Assembly (NCBI GenBank): GCA_964593065.1
Contig: CAZQGO010000015.1
Location: 6,917-70,916 of the forward strand
From: CAZQGO01 sp964593065
GTDB taxonomy: Bacteria > Oederibacteriota > JAAXVQ01
Direction of reading: 5' to 3'
Length of the DNA stretch: 64,000 bases
Positions 16,601 to 24,579 of this stretch are shown here, piece after piece. The position numbers were made by a program, and so were the translations under genes. The first letter of the stretch is position 1. Every line of letters starts with the position of its first letter. Under the pieces are notes generated by a model. That model made no database searches and was not told the origin of the DNA. It saw nothing but the letters and a program-made list of their open reading frames with translations.

Positions 16601-18527
16601 AGTCGAAAAGCATCTGGATGTCGAACTGCCGCCCAATGACCGCGGCGTAGGATAGAATGCCCGCTTCCTGTTCGTTCAGCAGCAGGATCCGCCTCAGCAG
16701 AATATCCACGATGGACCCGGGGATTTCGCTCAAGCTCAGCCGTTCCCGGTCCAGGAACCAATGCTGGTCCCCGTGCTGGACGGCCCTCTCGTCCACCAGC
16801 TGCTTCATGATCTGGATCGCGAAGAAGGGATTGCCCTTGCTTTTCGCCAGCACGAACTCGGAGAGTTCGCGGCTGTTTTCCTCGTGGTCGAACAGCAATC
16901 GGGCCACGAACTGGTTCATGCTGTGGGAATCAAAATTCGCCAGACGCAATTCCGTGACGGGTTTACCGGGATCCAGCAGGCGGTGAAGCCGGTGTCCCGG
17001 CGGAATTTCGTTGTCGCGGTAGGTGCCCAGGATCAGCAGTGGATACCCTTGGATCCCTTCCAGCACCTCTTCCAGCAGGGACAGGCTCCCCTCATCCGCC
17101 CACTGCAGATCGTCCATGAATATCACGATCCCGCCCTCGTGGCGGGACAAATGCAGCAGGAACTGGCTGTTGACCAGCAGGAAGCGTTGATTCTCGCGGT
17201 CGGGTTCCAATTCCACCAGGGGCGGGCATTCGCCCGTCAGAACCTTCAGGATGGGATTGAGGCGGAGAACCACCTCACCCAATTTCCCCAGGTCCTGCCG
17301 CACTTGGACTTGGAGCTCCTCCCGCTTGCCCGCAGGGTATTTCTCAAATCGCCGGAGATACTCGTTCAGCGCGTCCTGGAAGGGGCCATAGGGAATTTTA
17401 TTCTCACCGGAAAAACATTTGCTGCCGAGAAACAATCCGCCCTCATCGTACACAAAGGCTTGAAACTCTTCCACCAAACGGGTTTTTCCCTTCCCGGGAT
17501 CTCCGCTGATGAGGCAAAGTCCCCCCCGCCCGCCGCGGACCTGTTCAAACAGCTTCTTCAGTTTGATGAGCTCGAGTTCCCGTCCCACCAATTGGGTGCG
17601 GAAATTCAACTTGAAGAGCTTATCCTCGGTCCCCAGGGAGAATTCTCTTTGACCCGCCTGGAACTTGAGCAAATCCTGCAACAAGCCCTGGGCGCTCTGA
17701 TAGCGGTTTTCGGGTTCCTTTTCCAATAATTTCAAGATCATCTTCTCCAGGATGCGGGGAAGCAGGGGATTGCTGTAGCTGGGCGGCTCCGGAGTCTTGG
17801 CCACGTGCTGATGTAAAATGGCGGCGACTTCCTGGGCTTCAAAAGGCAAGCGCCCGGTGACAAGCTGGTAGAAAATCACTCCCAGGGAGTAGAGATCGCT
17901 TCTGCCGTCCACCGGGCGCTTGAGAAATCCCGATTGCTCGGGCGAGATGTACGCAAAGGTCCCCGAGACGGTTGAAGTGCCCTTCCCTTCCCCGAAATCC
18001 TGGACTTGGGCCAGTCCGAAATCTATCAGTTTGATTTGTTGAAAATCCGGCGTCCGGTCCTGCCCGTATCCAACCAGGATGTTCGCGGGTTTGAGATCCT
18101 TATGGACCAGATTGGCGTCATGGACGAGTTGCAAGCCGTGGCAGACCCGGACCAGCACATTGACCGCATCCGCTTCGCTGAGGGTCAGGCGCCCGGACTG
18201 CAAGACCTGTTGCAGGCTGACGCCGTCCACCAGTTCCATCACGAGGAATTGCAGTTGTTGCTGTTCACCGATTTCGTAGATTTGGATGATTTGGGGATGA
18301 TGCAGGGACGCCGCGACGTTGGCCTCGTTGCGGAAACGGATGAGATCCTCGACACGGTTGGAAACCTTTTCGTTTTTCAGGACCTTGATTGCCACGAGGC
18401 GGTTCTGGTGGGACACATCCGTGGCCCGGTAGACCACGCTCACGCTGCCTTCTCCGATCAGGCTGTCCATGCGGTACTTGCCCGCCAGGGTGGCGTGCAG
18501 CAGGTAATGTGCATTCAGAGGTGGCAT
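13659..18527 (-). CDS. Giant Ser/Thr kinase - AAA ATPase - TPR - GAF - GGDEF signalling protein
   Basis: The 1622-residue cytosolic protein begins with a Pkn-type kinase (about 15-290): GEGSVSVVY loop, VAIK lysine, HKDLKPANIL near 141 (HKD instead of HRD) and DFGLA near 167. An AAA/STAND ATPase follows (P-loop GDPGKGKT near 339, Walker B FMDDLQWAD near 467). Roughly 700 residues of TPR-like helices lead to a GAF domain (about 1270-1430) and a diguanylate cyclase with intact GGEEF near 1524 and an RGID inhibitory site five residues before it. So kinase input and c-di-GMP output sit in one chain. The ATG at 18527 follows the dus stop by five bases; an in-frame start at 18587 would overlap dus. 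Confidence 0.9.
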   Translation of the reverse strand: MPPLNAHYLLHATLAGKYRMDSLIGEGSVSVVYRATDVSHQNRLVAIKVLKNEKVSNRVEDLIRFRNEANVAASLHHPQIIQIYEIGEQQQLQFLVMELVDGVSLQQVLQSGRLTLSEADAVNVLVRVCHGLQLVHDANLVHKDLKPANILVGYGQDRTPDFQQIKLIDFGLAQVQDFGEGKGTSTVSGTFAYISPEQSGFLKRPVDGRSDLYSLGVIFYQLVTGRLPFEAQEVAAILHQHVAKTPEPPSYSNPLLPRILEKMILKLLEKEPENRYQSAQGLLQDLLKFQAGQREFSLGTEDKLFKLNFRTQLVGRELELIKLKKLFEQVRGGRGGLCLISGDPGKGKTRLVEEFQAFVYDEGGLFLGSKCFSGENKIPYGPFQDALNEYLRRFEKYPAGKREELQVQVRQDLGKLGEVVLRLNPILKVLTGECPPLVELEPDRENQRFLLVNSQFLLHLSRHEGGIVIFMDDLQWADEGSLSLLEEVLEGIQGYPLLILGTYRDNEIPPGHRLHRLLDPGKPVTELRLANFDSHSMNQFVARLLFDHEENSRELSEFVLAKSKGNPFFAIQIMKQLVDERAVQHGDQHWFLDRERLSLSEIPGSIVDILLRRILLLNEQEAGILSYAAVIGRQFDIQMLFDLSGLPHKTVVDIVDKAIGLQLMETSTREKGKILFAHDRIKEAFYLKLGEQKRRTLHLRIGQEIEARVGTAFETVIFDLAYHFVEAHDPGRILKYCLPAAEKAKAGYANEEAIKYYRTCIAQLESQDLKGNEDWLHCQENIGEIYLRIGKNDESIELYRRILPHMHGAFEKAGIYKQICQAYFKKGNAGQCEEYGRRGLRLLGEHLPITPLQVFLSLIAELSRHILHLLFPFLFVRRRENTGDQRHRLMAWYYYPLASAYAISDVMKAVRGVLRMLNIAETHLGPSKELAVGIGGYAAICSAVGWFSRAIRYHHLALRMEQTGQDDWAVAMTLQFLGYCYEFLGDYQKSNEYFALCTEQFRKIGDIRELGLCINGTLLNDYYVGNYPAFKHNVDRYFEIVNKVKDDYGISDCWHYYAQYYSETGNYPEALDAALMSYRLAREKSVWLECCVAAIDAGSIYYEIGDLEHSREYLEEARTLYHQHHFLSQYSAYLFAHLADTYHALWASAPRASREAGAWRRKTRHACRAAGRETRHWPTHRPAALRAAANYLASCGRLRRARQLYESALQGAAGIQRRYELGRALFDYGRFLRKTDDPGSDHQLEAALRLFKEIGAEGYRARVASLLGFKEEEDKTSLQRLVEKQRMYSIIKVSQDISSILELDKLLGKVLSVALEVTGAQRGFLFIRDAATGKLERLAGKSVNENLAEGAGFSQHILQEVLEKGEAVLVGNASGEGRYQAFDSIVGSDLKSVLCLPIKFKQEIQGVCYLDNPLSSSIFKPEDVEILNALMTQAAISIENARLYELAVTDGLTKTFTHRHFQYLLAKEVERATRYHHPLSLLMLDIDQFKRCNDTYGHPFGDKVLAGVAALLKGNCRGIDMIARYGGEEFTAILPETSSEEAMVVAERLRQHVEEFRLPWEDTSVSVTISIGVASFPLHAGNKEGLIQAADRAMYAAKARGRNCIQAAEMRQVDGDRVPKKE

Positions 18528-18532
18528 GCCCG

Positions 18533-19612
18533 TCACGTCCCTTGCACGGAATCCCCCGGCCCGGCGGGTCGGGAGGCCTGAAGGCATGGCGGCAAATCGT
18601 CCCGGCTTTCGCGCGGCTCGAAATACCTTCGGGCCGCGGCTGCCAGCGCCGGGCCGTCACGCAGGCCCTGCAGGGGTCCCCAAAACCAATGCGGCACGGG
18701 CAGGCAGTCCGCGAAATATTGGCAGAAGGTTTTCAACTCGCGGGCGCCCTTGGGCGTCCGCACCCGTTCACCCAGCTGCTCCAGCATGGATTCCAGGATT
18801 TCGCGCGCCGGCGGCGGAGCCGGCACCTCCCGGTCCTCCAGGCAAGCGGCGATGTCCCGGAAAAGATGCGGACGGGCCACGGCCCCTCGTCCGATCATCA
18901 CCCCGTCGCATCCCGTCCGGCGGAACATGTCCAGGGCGTCTTCCGGTGTGCGCACGTCGCCGTTCCCGATCACGGGCACCTCGACCCAGGATTTCACCTT
19001 CGCGATGCTCTCCCAGCGCGCCGGGCGGGTGAATATTTTATCCGCCTGGCGAGGATGCAGGATGATGGCGTCCGCGCCTTCCCTGGCCAGCATGCTCACG
19101 AAGCCACGCAAGCGCTCGTCTCCCGGCTCGGCCGGCAGGCGCATCTTCACGCTCAGGGGCCGCCGGGTGGCCCCCCGCAGGGCTCGCAGGGCCCGCGCGG
19201 CTTCCCGTGGCTTTTCCAGCAGCGCCGCGCCCCAGCCCTGGTTGCGAATGAATCCACGCGCACAGCCCAAGTTCCAGTCGAACCCCGCGGGTTCGAAGGC
19301 TTCCAGGCGGTGCACCGCGGCCGCCAGCGCCGCCGGGTCGTCCCCCACCAGCTGGCACATGAGGTCCGGCTCCCGTCCGAAGCCGGCATAGATCGGGGCG
19401 TTGCCGGACTCCCGCGGCACGCGCTGGGCGTTGAGCATCTCGGAATAATACAACCCGCAGCCGCCGAAGGTCCGGACCACCGCCCGGAACGCGCGGCTGG
19501 TGAGGTCCATCATGGGGGCCAGGAGCAGGGGCGGCGCAACCTCGAGGCTCCGCAGCCGCAGCCGGCGCCGTGAACCCGCAGGACCCCGGCTTCCCTCCGG
19601 GGATTTTTTCAA
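18533..19612 (-). CDS. tRNA-dihydrouridine synthase (Dus family)
   Basis: The enzyme reduces uridines in tRNA D-loops with FMN and NADPH. The FMN-binding barrel starts PPLLLAPMMDLTSRAFR, the catalytic Cys is in NLGCARGFIRNQGWGAALL (GCA where GCP is usual), and VKMR, VIGNGDVRTPEDA and GVMIGRGAVARPHLF cover the phosphate and flavin contacts. I place the start at a TTG at 19612, five bases after the nadE stop and preceded by GGGAG, because the first in-frame ATG (19513) would delete the first barrel strand. The 359-residue length fits. A C-terminal tail of about 25 residues is variable. It is part of the mltD-nadE-dus-kinase operon. Confidence 0.88.
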   Translation of the reverse strand: MKKSPEGSRGPAGSRRRLRLRSLEVAPPLLLAPMMDLTSRAFRAVVRTFGGCGLYYSEMLNAQRVPRESGNAPIYAGFGREPDLMCQLVGDDPAALAAAVHRLEAFEPAGFDWNLGCARGFIRNQGWGAALLEKPREAARALRALRGATRRPLSVKMRLPAEPGDERLRGFVSMLAREGADAIILHPRQADKIFTRPARWESIAKVKSWVEVPVIGNGDVRTPEDALDMFRRTGCDGVMIGRGAVARPHLFRDIAACLEDREVPAPPPAREILESMLEQLGERVRTPKGARELKTFCQYFADCLPVPHWFWGPLQGLRDGPALAAAARRYFEPRESRDDLPPCLQASRPAGPGDSVQGT

Positions 19613-19616
19613 GGCC

Positions 19617-21317
19617 CTACTCCCTGTCCGCGTGATACGCATTGGTGATGGGCAACCGCCGGTCCCGGCCGAAGGCCTTGGGTGTGATTTTGACCCCGGG
19701 CGGGGCTTGGCGCCGCTTGTATTCGCTGCGATCCACACGCCGCAGCACCTCCCGCACGACATCCTGCTCCCACCCCAAAGCCGAGATTTCCCGGACCGAG
19801 CGGTCCTCCTCGACGTAGGCGTGCAGAATGGGGTCAAGTACCGCGTAGGGCGGCAGGGAATCCTCGTCCTTCTGGTTGAGCCGCAATTCCGCCGAGGGCG
19901 CCCGCTCCAGGATGCTCTCCGGGATGACCACCCCGCGGCGGTTGACCAGTGCCGCCAGGCGGTAAACCAGGGTTTTGGGGACATCCTTGATGACCGCAAA
20001 GCCGCCGGCCATGTCGCCGTAGAGGGTGCAGTAGCCGGTGGCGGTTTCGCTTTTATTGCCGGTGGTCAGGACCAGCCAGCCGAAGCGATTCGACAGGGCC
20101 ATCAGCAGGGTTCCGCGGATGCGCGCCTGCAGGTTTTCATGGGTGACGCCCTCTTCGCCCGGCCCCAGAACCGGGCCGAGGATTTCGCGGAAGGTTTTGA
20201 AAATCGGTTCGATCGGAAGGGTCAGCAGACGGGTGGCCAGGTTTCCGGCGAGGCGTTGCGCGTCCCGCAGCGTCTCCGGGGAAGTGAAGGTCGAGGGCAT
20301 GGTGACGGTCACGACGTTTTCCGCGCCCAGGGCCTCCGCCGCCACCGCCGCGGTCAGGGCGGAATCAATGCCGCCGCTTAACCCCACCACGACCTGGGCA
20401 AAACCGTTCTTGCGGACGTAATCCCGCGTGCCGAGAACCAGGGCGGCGCGGACTTCCTCCTCCAGGCTCAGGACCGGTACGGGTGGCGGCGCCGCCTCCG
20501 CCCCGGGCGATTCCCCGCCTGTTGCGGCCAGGGCCAGGAACCGGGAGGCGGCGTGCGGCGCTGGCCGGTCTCGCCTCCGGACTTCGGGAATATCCACCAC
20601 GAGGAGGTTTTCCTCGAAGCGGGAACTGCCGGCGGCCACGATGCCCTCCGGCAGGACCAGCAGGCCGCCGCCGTCGAAGACGAGTTCGTCCTGTCCGCCG
20701 ACCAAGTTGCAATAACAAACCGCAGCCCCGGTCCGGCGGGAGAAGTCCTTCAGGATTTTCTGCCGCACGGCCAGCTTGCCGGCATAAAAAGGGGAGGCCG
20801 AAAGGTTCAGCACGATATCCATGCCGCCCGCACGCACCGCTTGTTCCACGCTGCCGCCCGTCACCCAGATGTCCTCGCATACGCTCACGGCCAGGCGCAG
20901 TCCCCCCCAGGTCAGGCCGAGCACCGTTTCTCCGGGCGCAAAGTATCGTTTCTCGTCGAACACGCCGTAGTTGGGCAGCTCAAGCTTGCGGTGGGTCCCC
21001 AGCAGGCGGCCCTGCTGCAAGACGGCCGCGGCATTGAACAGGTGTTCACCGTCCGTTTCCGGGAAGCCCACCACGGCGGCCATGTCCCGAACCCGGCCGG
21101 CCAGCCGGGCCAGGGCGCCCTGGCAATCCTGGATGAACTGGGGTTTGAACAGCAGATCTTCGGGTGGATATCCGCACAGAGCCAGTTCCGGGAACAGGGC
21201 CAGGTCGGCGCCCGCCGCTTCGGCCCGGTCCAGGCCGTCCTGCAGCTTGGCCAGGTTGCCTTCCAAGTCCCCCATGCAGGGATTGCATTGGATCATGGCG
21301 ATGCGGATGCGGCCCAT
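19617..21317 (-). CDS. nadE: Glutamine-dependent NAD+ synthetase
   Basis: Two domains make NAD+ from deamido-NAD+, ATP and glutamine. Residues 1-260 form the nitrilase-like glutaminase with Glu in FPELALCGYPPEDLL, Lys in HRKLELPNYGVFDE and Cys in SVCEDIW. Residues about 280-560 are the synthetase with the ATP loop VVGLSGGIDSAL and the TTGNKSE block. I choose the ATG at 21317 (MGRIRIAMIQ), preceded by GAGGCGA, rather than a GTG 15 bases upstream. The 566-residue length matches the bacterial two-domain type. It lies 30 bases after the lytic transglycosylase gene. Confidence 0.95.
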   Translation of the reverse strand: MGRIRIAMIQCNPCMGDLEGNLAKLQDGLDRAEAAGADLALFPELALCGYPPEDLLFKPQFIQDCQGALARLAGRVRDMAAVVGFPETDGEHLFNAAAVLQQGRLLGTHRKLELPNYGVFDEKRYFAPGETVLGLTWGGLRLAVSVCEDIWVTGGSVEQAVRAGGMDIVLNLSASPFYAGKLAVRQKILKDFSRRTGAAVCYCNLVGGQDELVFDGGGLLVLPEGIVAAGSSRFEENLLVVDIPEVRRRDRPAPHAASRFLALAATGGESPGAEAAPPPVPVLSLEEEVRAALVLGTRDYVRKNGFAQVVVGLSGGIDSALTAAVAAEALGAENVVTVTMPSTFTSPETLRDAQRLAGNLATRLLTLPIEPIFKTFREILGPVLGPGEEGVTHENLQARIRGTLLMALSNRFGWLVLTTGNKSETATGYCTLYGDMAGGFAVIKDVPKTLVYRLAALVNRRGVVIPESILERAPSAELRLNQKDEDSLPPYAVLDPILHAYVEEDRSVREISALGWEQDVVREVLRRVDRSEYKRRQAPPGVKITPKAFGRDRRLPITNAYHADRE

Positions 21318-21347
21318 GGGTACTCGCCTCACTTCCCGAGAGCGCGG

Positions 21348-22682
21348 CTATTGGACGCGGTAAATGCGCAGCTTCTGGCGCGGATAGATGTATTTCTTAT
21401 CCCGCGTGGCGGGATTCCATTTCTGGATTTTGGCGATGGTGGTGTGGTGTTTGCGCGCAATGGTATACAGGCTGTCTCCCGGCCTGACCTGGTACACCAC
21501 GTACACGCCCTTGAATTTCCGGCGCGACAGTTCCTCGTCCGACAGGACTTTCCGGTTTTCGGGCAAGGCTGCGTACGCATCCCGAAAGGTTGCGGCCGAG
21601 CCCTCGGGCAGCCGCAGGGGATACGGTTGGTCTCCCGGCGGCGTGCAGCCCTTGGTCAATTCCGTGTTCAAATCCGAGATGACGGTGGGCGTTACCCCGC
21701 AGCAGTCCGCGATGACCTTGAAATCCACGCCGCCGGGGACTTCGACTTCCTCGTATTCCAAGCCGGTTTCGCGCACCGGGCTGAAGCCGTACAGCTCCGG
21801 CTCGCGGCTGATGACCAGGGCCGCGTAAAACTTCGGCACATAGGTCTCGGTTTCCGGGGGGAGTGCCAGCTGCCAGAAATCGCGCGTTCCCTGGCCGCGG
21901 ATGGCCTGCCAGACGCGCCCGGAGCCGGCATTGTAGGCCGCCAGGGCCAGGTCCCAGTCCCCGAATTCATGGTATAAAGCCTTGAGGTGGTCGATGGCGG
22001 CCAAGGTGGCCTTGTCGGGATCGCGCCGTTCGTCGATCCAGTAGTCATTCTTCAGCCCCACCATCTCGCCCGTGCTTTGGATGAACTGGAACAGGCCCAC
22101 CGCCTGCTTGGAGGAGCGGTTCCTGGGATTGAATCCCGATTCCACCAGGGCGATGTAGACCAGATCCTCGGGCAGGCCTTCCTGCCGGAAATATTTCCTC
22201 AGGGTCGGGAGATAACGGCCCGAGCGCCGCAGCCAGCGGGCGAACTCCTCGCGGCTGGTCGTCAGGTAGCGGTCAATCTCACGTTCGATCCTGGCATTGT
22301 ACGGCACGGGCAGGGTAAAGCGCTCGGGTTCCAGTTCGGGCGACACTTCATAGAGCAGCCGGTTCAAGCGCACGGTCAGCAGGGCCAGCTGGGAGCTGAT
22401 TTCGGCGAAATGCCTGCTCTTGGCGTTCAGGGTCGCGCCCTCCGAATATACGATCCGGCCCGCGGCCAGGGCTTCATCCTCGGCGCCCGGAAAATCCCCC
22501 TCGTCATACTTGGCCAATGCGGTCTCCAGATGCGCATGGGCCGCGGTTAAAAGATCCTCCTGGGGCGGAGTGCCGCCGGCGAAGGCCGGCAGGCCCGCGG
22601 ACGCAAAACCCCAGCTGGCGGCCACCAGCAACCACGCCGCCGCGGATTGGCGACCTCCTCGGGGTTTTGAGATGTGCCGCAT
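21348..22682 (-). CDS. mltD: LysM-containing membrane-bound lytic murein transglycosylase
   Basis: The 444-residue protein starts MRHISKPRGG with a signal peptide ending near residue 35 (AFA). The SLT domain (about 170-290) has the catalytic Glu in IALVESGFNP, followed by SSKQAVGLFQFIQSTG and LALAAYNAGSGRV, the standard family-1 transglycosylase motifs. The C-terminus has one LysM repeat (YQVRPGDSLYTIARKHHTTIAKIQKWN) that binds glycan strands. It cleaves peptidoglycan to 1,6-anhydro products in the periplasm. A promoter at 22774-22802 heads this gene and probably the whole operon to 12478. Confidence 0.92.
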   Translation of the reverse strand: MRHISKPRGGRQSAAAWLLVAASWGFASAGLPAFAGGTPPQEDLLTAAHAHLETALAKYDEGDFPGAEDEALAAGRIVYSEGATLNAKSRHFAEISSQLALLTVRLNRLLYEVSPELEPERFTLPVPYNARIEREIDRYLTTSREEFARWLRRSGRYLPTLRKYFRQEGLPEDLVYIALVESGFNPRNRSSKQAVGLFQFIQSTGEMVGLKNDYWIDERRDPDKATLAAIDHLKALYHEFGDWDLALAAYNAGSGRVWQAIRGQGTRDFWQLALPPETETYVPKFYAALVISREPELYGFSPVRETGLEYEEVEVPGGVDFKVIADCCGVTPTVISDLNTELTKGCTPPGDQPYPLRLPEGSAATFRDAYAALPENRKVLSDEELSRRKFKGVYVVYQVRPGDSLYTIARKHHTTIAKIQKWNPATRDKKYIYPRQKLRIYRVQ

Positions 22683-22773
22683 AGACAGACTCCTGTTTTC
22701 AGCCGTCGCGCCGGGGCCGGGCGGCTTACCGGAAGCTGGCCGGTCCCACTTCGACCGATGAAAATTGGCAATC

Positions 22774-22802
22774 AGGTTAGCAAAAGTCCGGGATTTTGAC
22801 AA
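22774..22802 (-). promoter_or_regulatory. Probable sigma70 promoter of the mltD operon
   Basis: On the minus strand TTGTCA (22802-22797) and TAACCT (22779-22774) are 17 bases apart, and TGC directly before the -10 gives an extended -10 element. The leader to the mltD ATG at 22682 would be about 85 bases. Confidence 0.55.
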
Positions 22803-22909
22803 GCCCGGCGGCGCGCATTTTTCATGGGCCGCGGCGGGCCCCAGCCAGGGGGAGGGTCTGGACGCGGCCTCGTCTCCTGAGAAGGACCGGGAGGGTTTCG
22901 ACAGGGACT

Positions 22910-23671
22910 TCAGAGGCTGAGCAATTCTGCGGTCCGCTCCTTGGTGTCGATGACCGCGAACCGGCCGTCCGCCAGCGCGCCGGGATTGACGACCAGGGTG
23001 GAGCCCAGGATTTCGCTGCCCGCGGCCGAGGTGACATGTCCGCAGAAGAGAAAGGAGGGCGAGACCGTGTGAATGATGTCGTTCACGAACGGGCTGCCGC
23101 GGTGTAGCCCGCCATCCAAATCCAGACGGCACACCGGCGGAGTATGGAACAGCAGGATGCGGGGAGGATTCAAGAAATGCATGCGGCGGGTGCCGAAAAT
23201 GCATTCCTGGCGGGGATAGCGCAGGAAAAAATAATCCTCCTTTTCCTGTTCCGTGATCTCCCCCCCGAAGCCCGTAAAGACGTACGCGCCGACTTTGGTG
23301 ATGTTTTCGTGAAGCAAAATGATGTTGTCGGAGAGAAAAGCCGCCTGCTGCATGAACAGGAAGTAGCGTTCCTCCGGGGCGTCCAAGTGCCCCGGAACGA
23401 CCAGGATGGGAATCCCCAGGGAGTCGAGCTGGGCGCAGAAGCCCTTGTACAAGCGCAGGTCTTCCAGGGCCTCTTCCAGAATGTCCACGGCATTGCGGTT
23501 GGGGATTTTCCCCTCGTTTTGGGCCGCGTTCCACTCCGCCAAGCGCGACTGCCCGCGAACGATGTTTCCGCAAAAGCACAACGCATCCAGGGTATAATCC
23601 CGGCAACGACGGATCAGCTCGTCGAGTCGCTCCGGATTGCCGATGAGATCGGAAGCCAGCAGAATCTGCAT
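22910..23671 (-). CDS. Calcineurin-like metallophosphoesterase with altered metal-binding motifs
   Basis: The 253-residue protein keeps the order of metallophosphoesterase motifs but with substitutions: the first DxH reads SDLIG, the GD motif reads CGNIV, GNH[DE] reads PGHLD, the single His is kept in LLFHTPPV, and GHxH reads CGHVT. It has no signal peptide. Such divergence suggests altered metal use or loss of catalysis. ATG at 23671 has GGAAGAG upstream. It is separated from mltD by 227 bases and from the upstream hypothetical gene by 97, so it may be in that gene's transcription unit. Substrate unknown. Confidence 0.7.
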   Translation of the reverse strand: MQILLASDLIGNPERLDELIRRCRDYTLDALCFCGNIVRGQSRLAEWNAAQNEGKIPNRNAVDILEEALEDLRLYKGFCAQLDSLGIPILVVPGHLDAPEERYFLFMQQAAFLSDNIILLHENITKVGAYVFTGFGGEITEQEKEDYFFLRYPRQECIFGTRRMHFLNPPRILLFHTPPVCRLDLDGGLHRGSPFVNDIIHTVSPSFLFCGHVTSAAGSEILGSTLVVNPGALADGRFAVIDTKERTAELLSL

Positions 23672-23768
23672 GCACGGACTCTTCCCGTTGCCGAAGGCGG
23701 CGCTACCCGTTACCGCCGGAAGCGTACGGCCGGCGGCGCCGGCGCGGGAAAAGGGGGAAACACCACCT

Positions 23769-24392
23769 TTACACGGAGGTTAGGAGGCGACGGTCGGTCA
23801 GCAGCACGACGCCACCGCGGGAACGCATGTAGCCGTCGCGGGTTTTCTGCCATTTCACCCGCAAATGGCGGGCCCGGCTCCCCGCCGCGGCCAGCAGCCG
23901 GCCGCGCGTTCCCGCCAACAAGTAGCGGTTGCGCGGCAGTTTGTAATTAACGAGCAGCATCACGGGACTGCCCTTGGGAATTTTGGGCTGGCCGTAAAAA
24001 TGCACGGCGTATCCAAGCTGATTTTCAAAATATTCGTTCTTGCTGCGGGTGGCCAGGAAGTCGTGAACTTTCCCGGCAAAGCGCTCAATCCGGTTCACGA
24101 TGGCGAAGGTCTTGGCCTGGCGGCTGGTCAGTTGCTCCTTGAGCATGAGGCGGAAGGCCAGCTTGATTTGATCCCAGTAGCGGAAGACCACGTCCTCGAT
24201 GTTCTCCACCCACAACTTGATGGTGCCGTCCTGTTTGACCCAGCCCTTGAGGTAATTGTCATAGCCGCCCGGGTGCAAGCCCGCCCGGTCGATGATTTCC
24301 TGGTGGGATTTGTCGCTGATATACGTGTGCTTTTCCAAATCCACGAGAAATTTCTTGTCCCGTGAGAACGCTCCGTTTTCAGACCAGGGCAT
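23769..24392 (-). CDS. Hypothetical cytosolic protein
   Basis: The 207-residue product (MPWSENGAFSRDKKFLVDLEKHTYISDKSH...) has no signal peptide or membrane segment. It shows a mixed helix-strand pattern, a central helical stretch rich in Lys/Glu/Gln (IKLAFRLMLKEQLTSRQAKTF) and a C-terminal part with several strands (SPVMLLVNYKLP, GVVLLTDRRLL). I do not recognise the family. A good promoter lies at 24523-24551 and GGAGGAG precedes the ATG, so it is clearly expressed as its own unit. Confidence 0.6.
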   Translation of the reverse strand: MPWSENGAFSRDKKFLVDLEKHTYISDKSHQEIIDRAGLHPGGYDNYLKGWVKQDGTIKLWVENIEDVVFRYWDQIKLAFRLMLKEQLTSRQAKTFAIVNRIERFAGKVHDFLATRSKNEYFENQLGYAVHFYGQPKIPKGSPVMLLVNYKLPRNRYLLAGTRGRLLAAAGSRARHLRVKWQKTRDGYMRSRGGVVLLTDRRLLTSV

Positions 24393-24522
24393 GGCAGTGT
24401 GCTCCTCCTCGGATCAAGGCATCCGGAGATTGCGGGGTCGCGTTGAGGACCGCGCCACGGCCGTTCCGCACGGCGATGACGCCGTGACTGCGGTCGCGTT
24501 CTGAGCTTCCAAAATAATATTT

Positions 24523-24551
24523 ATTATATAGCAGCCCCGGGGCCGCGACAA
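24523..24551 (-). promoter_or_regulatory. Sigma70-type promoter for the hypothetical gene at 23769-24392
   Basis: Minus-strand TTGTCG (24551-24546) and a perfect TATAAT (24528-24523) are 17 bases apart, in a locally AT-rich patch. The leader to the ATG at 24392 is about 125 bases. Confidence 0.65.
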
Positions 24552-24579
24552 TGTAAAAATCCCGCCCTCCGGCCGCGTC

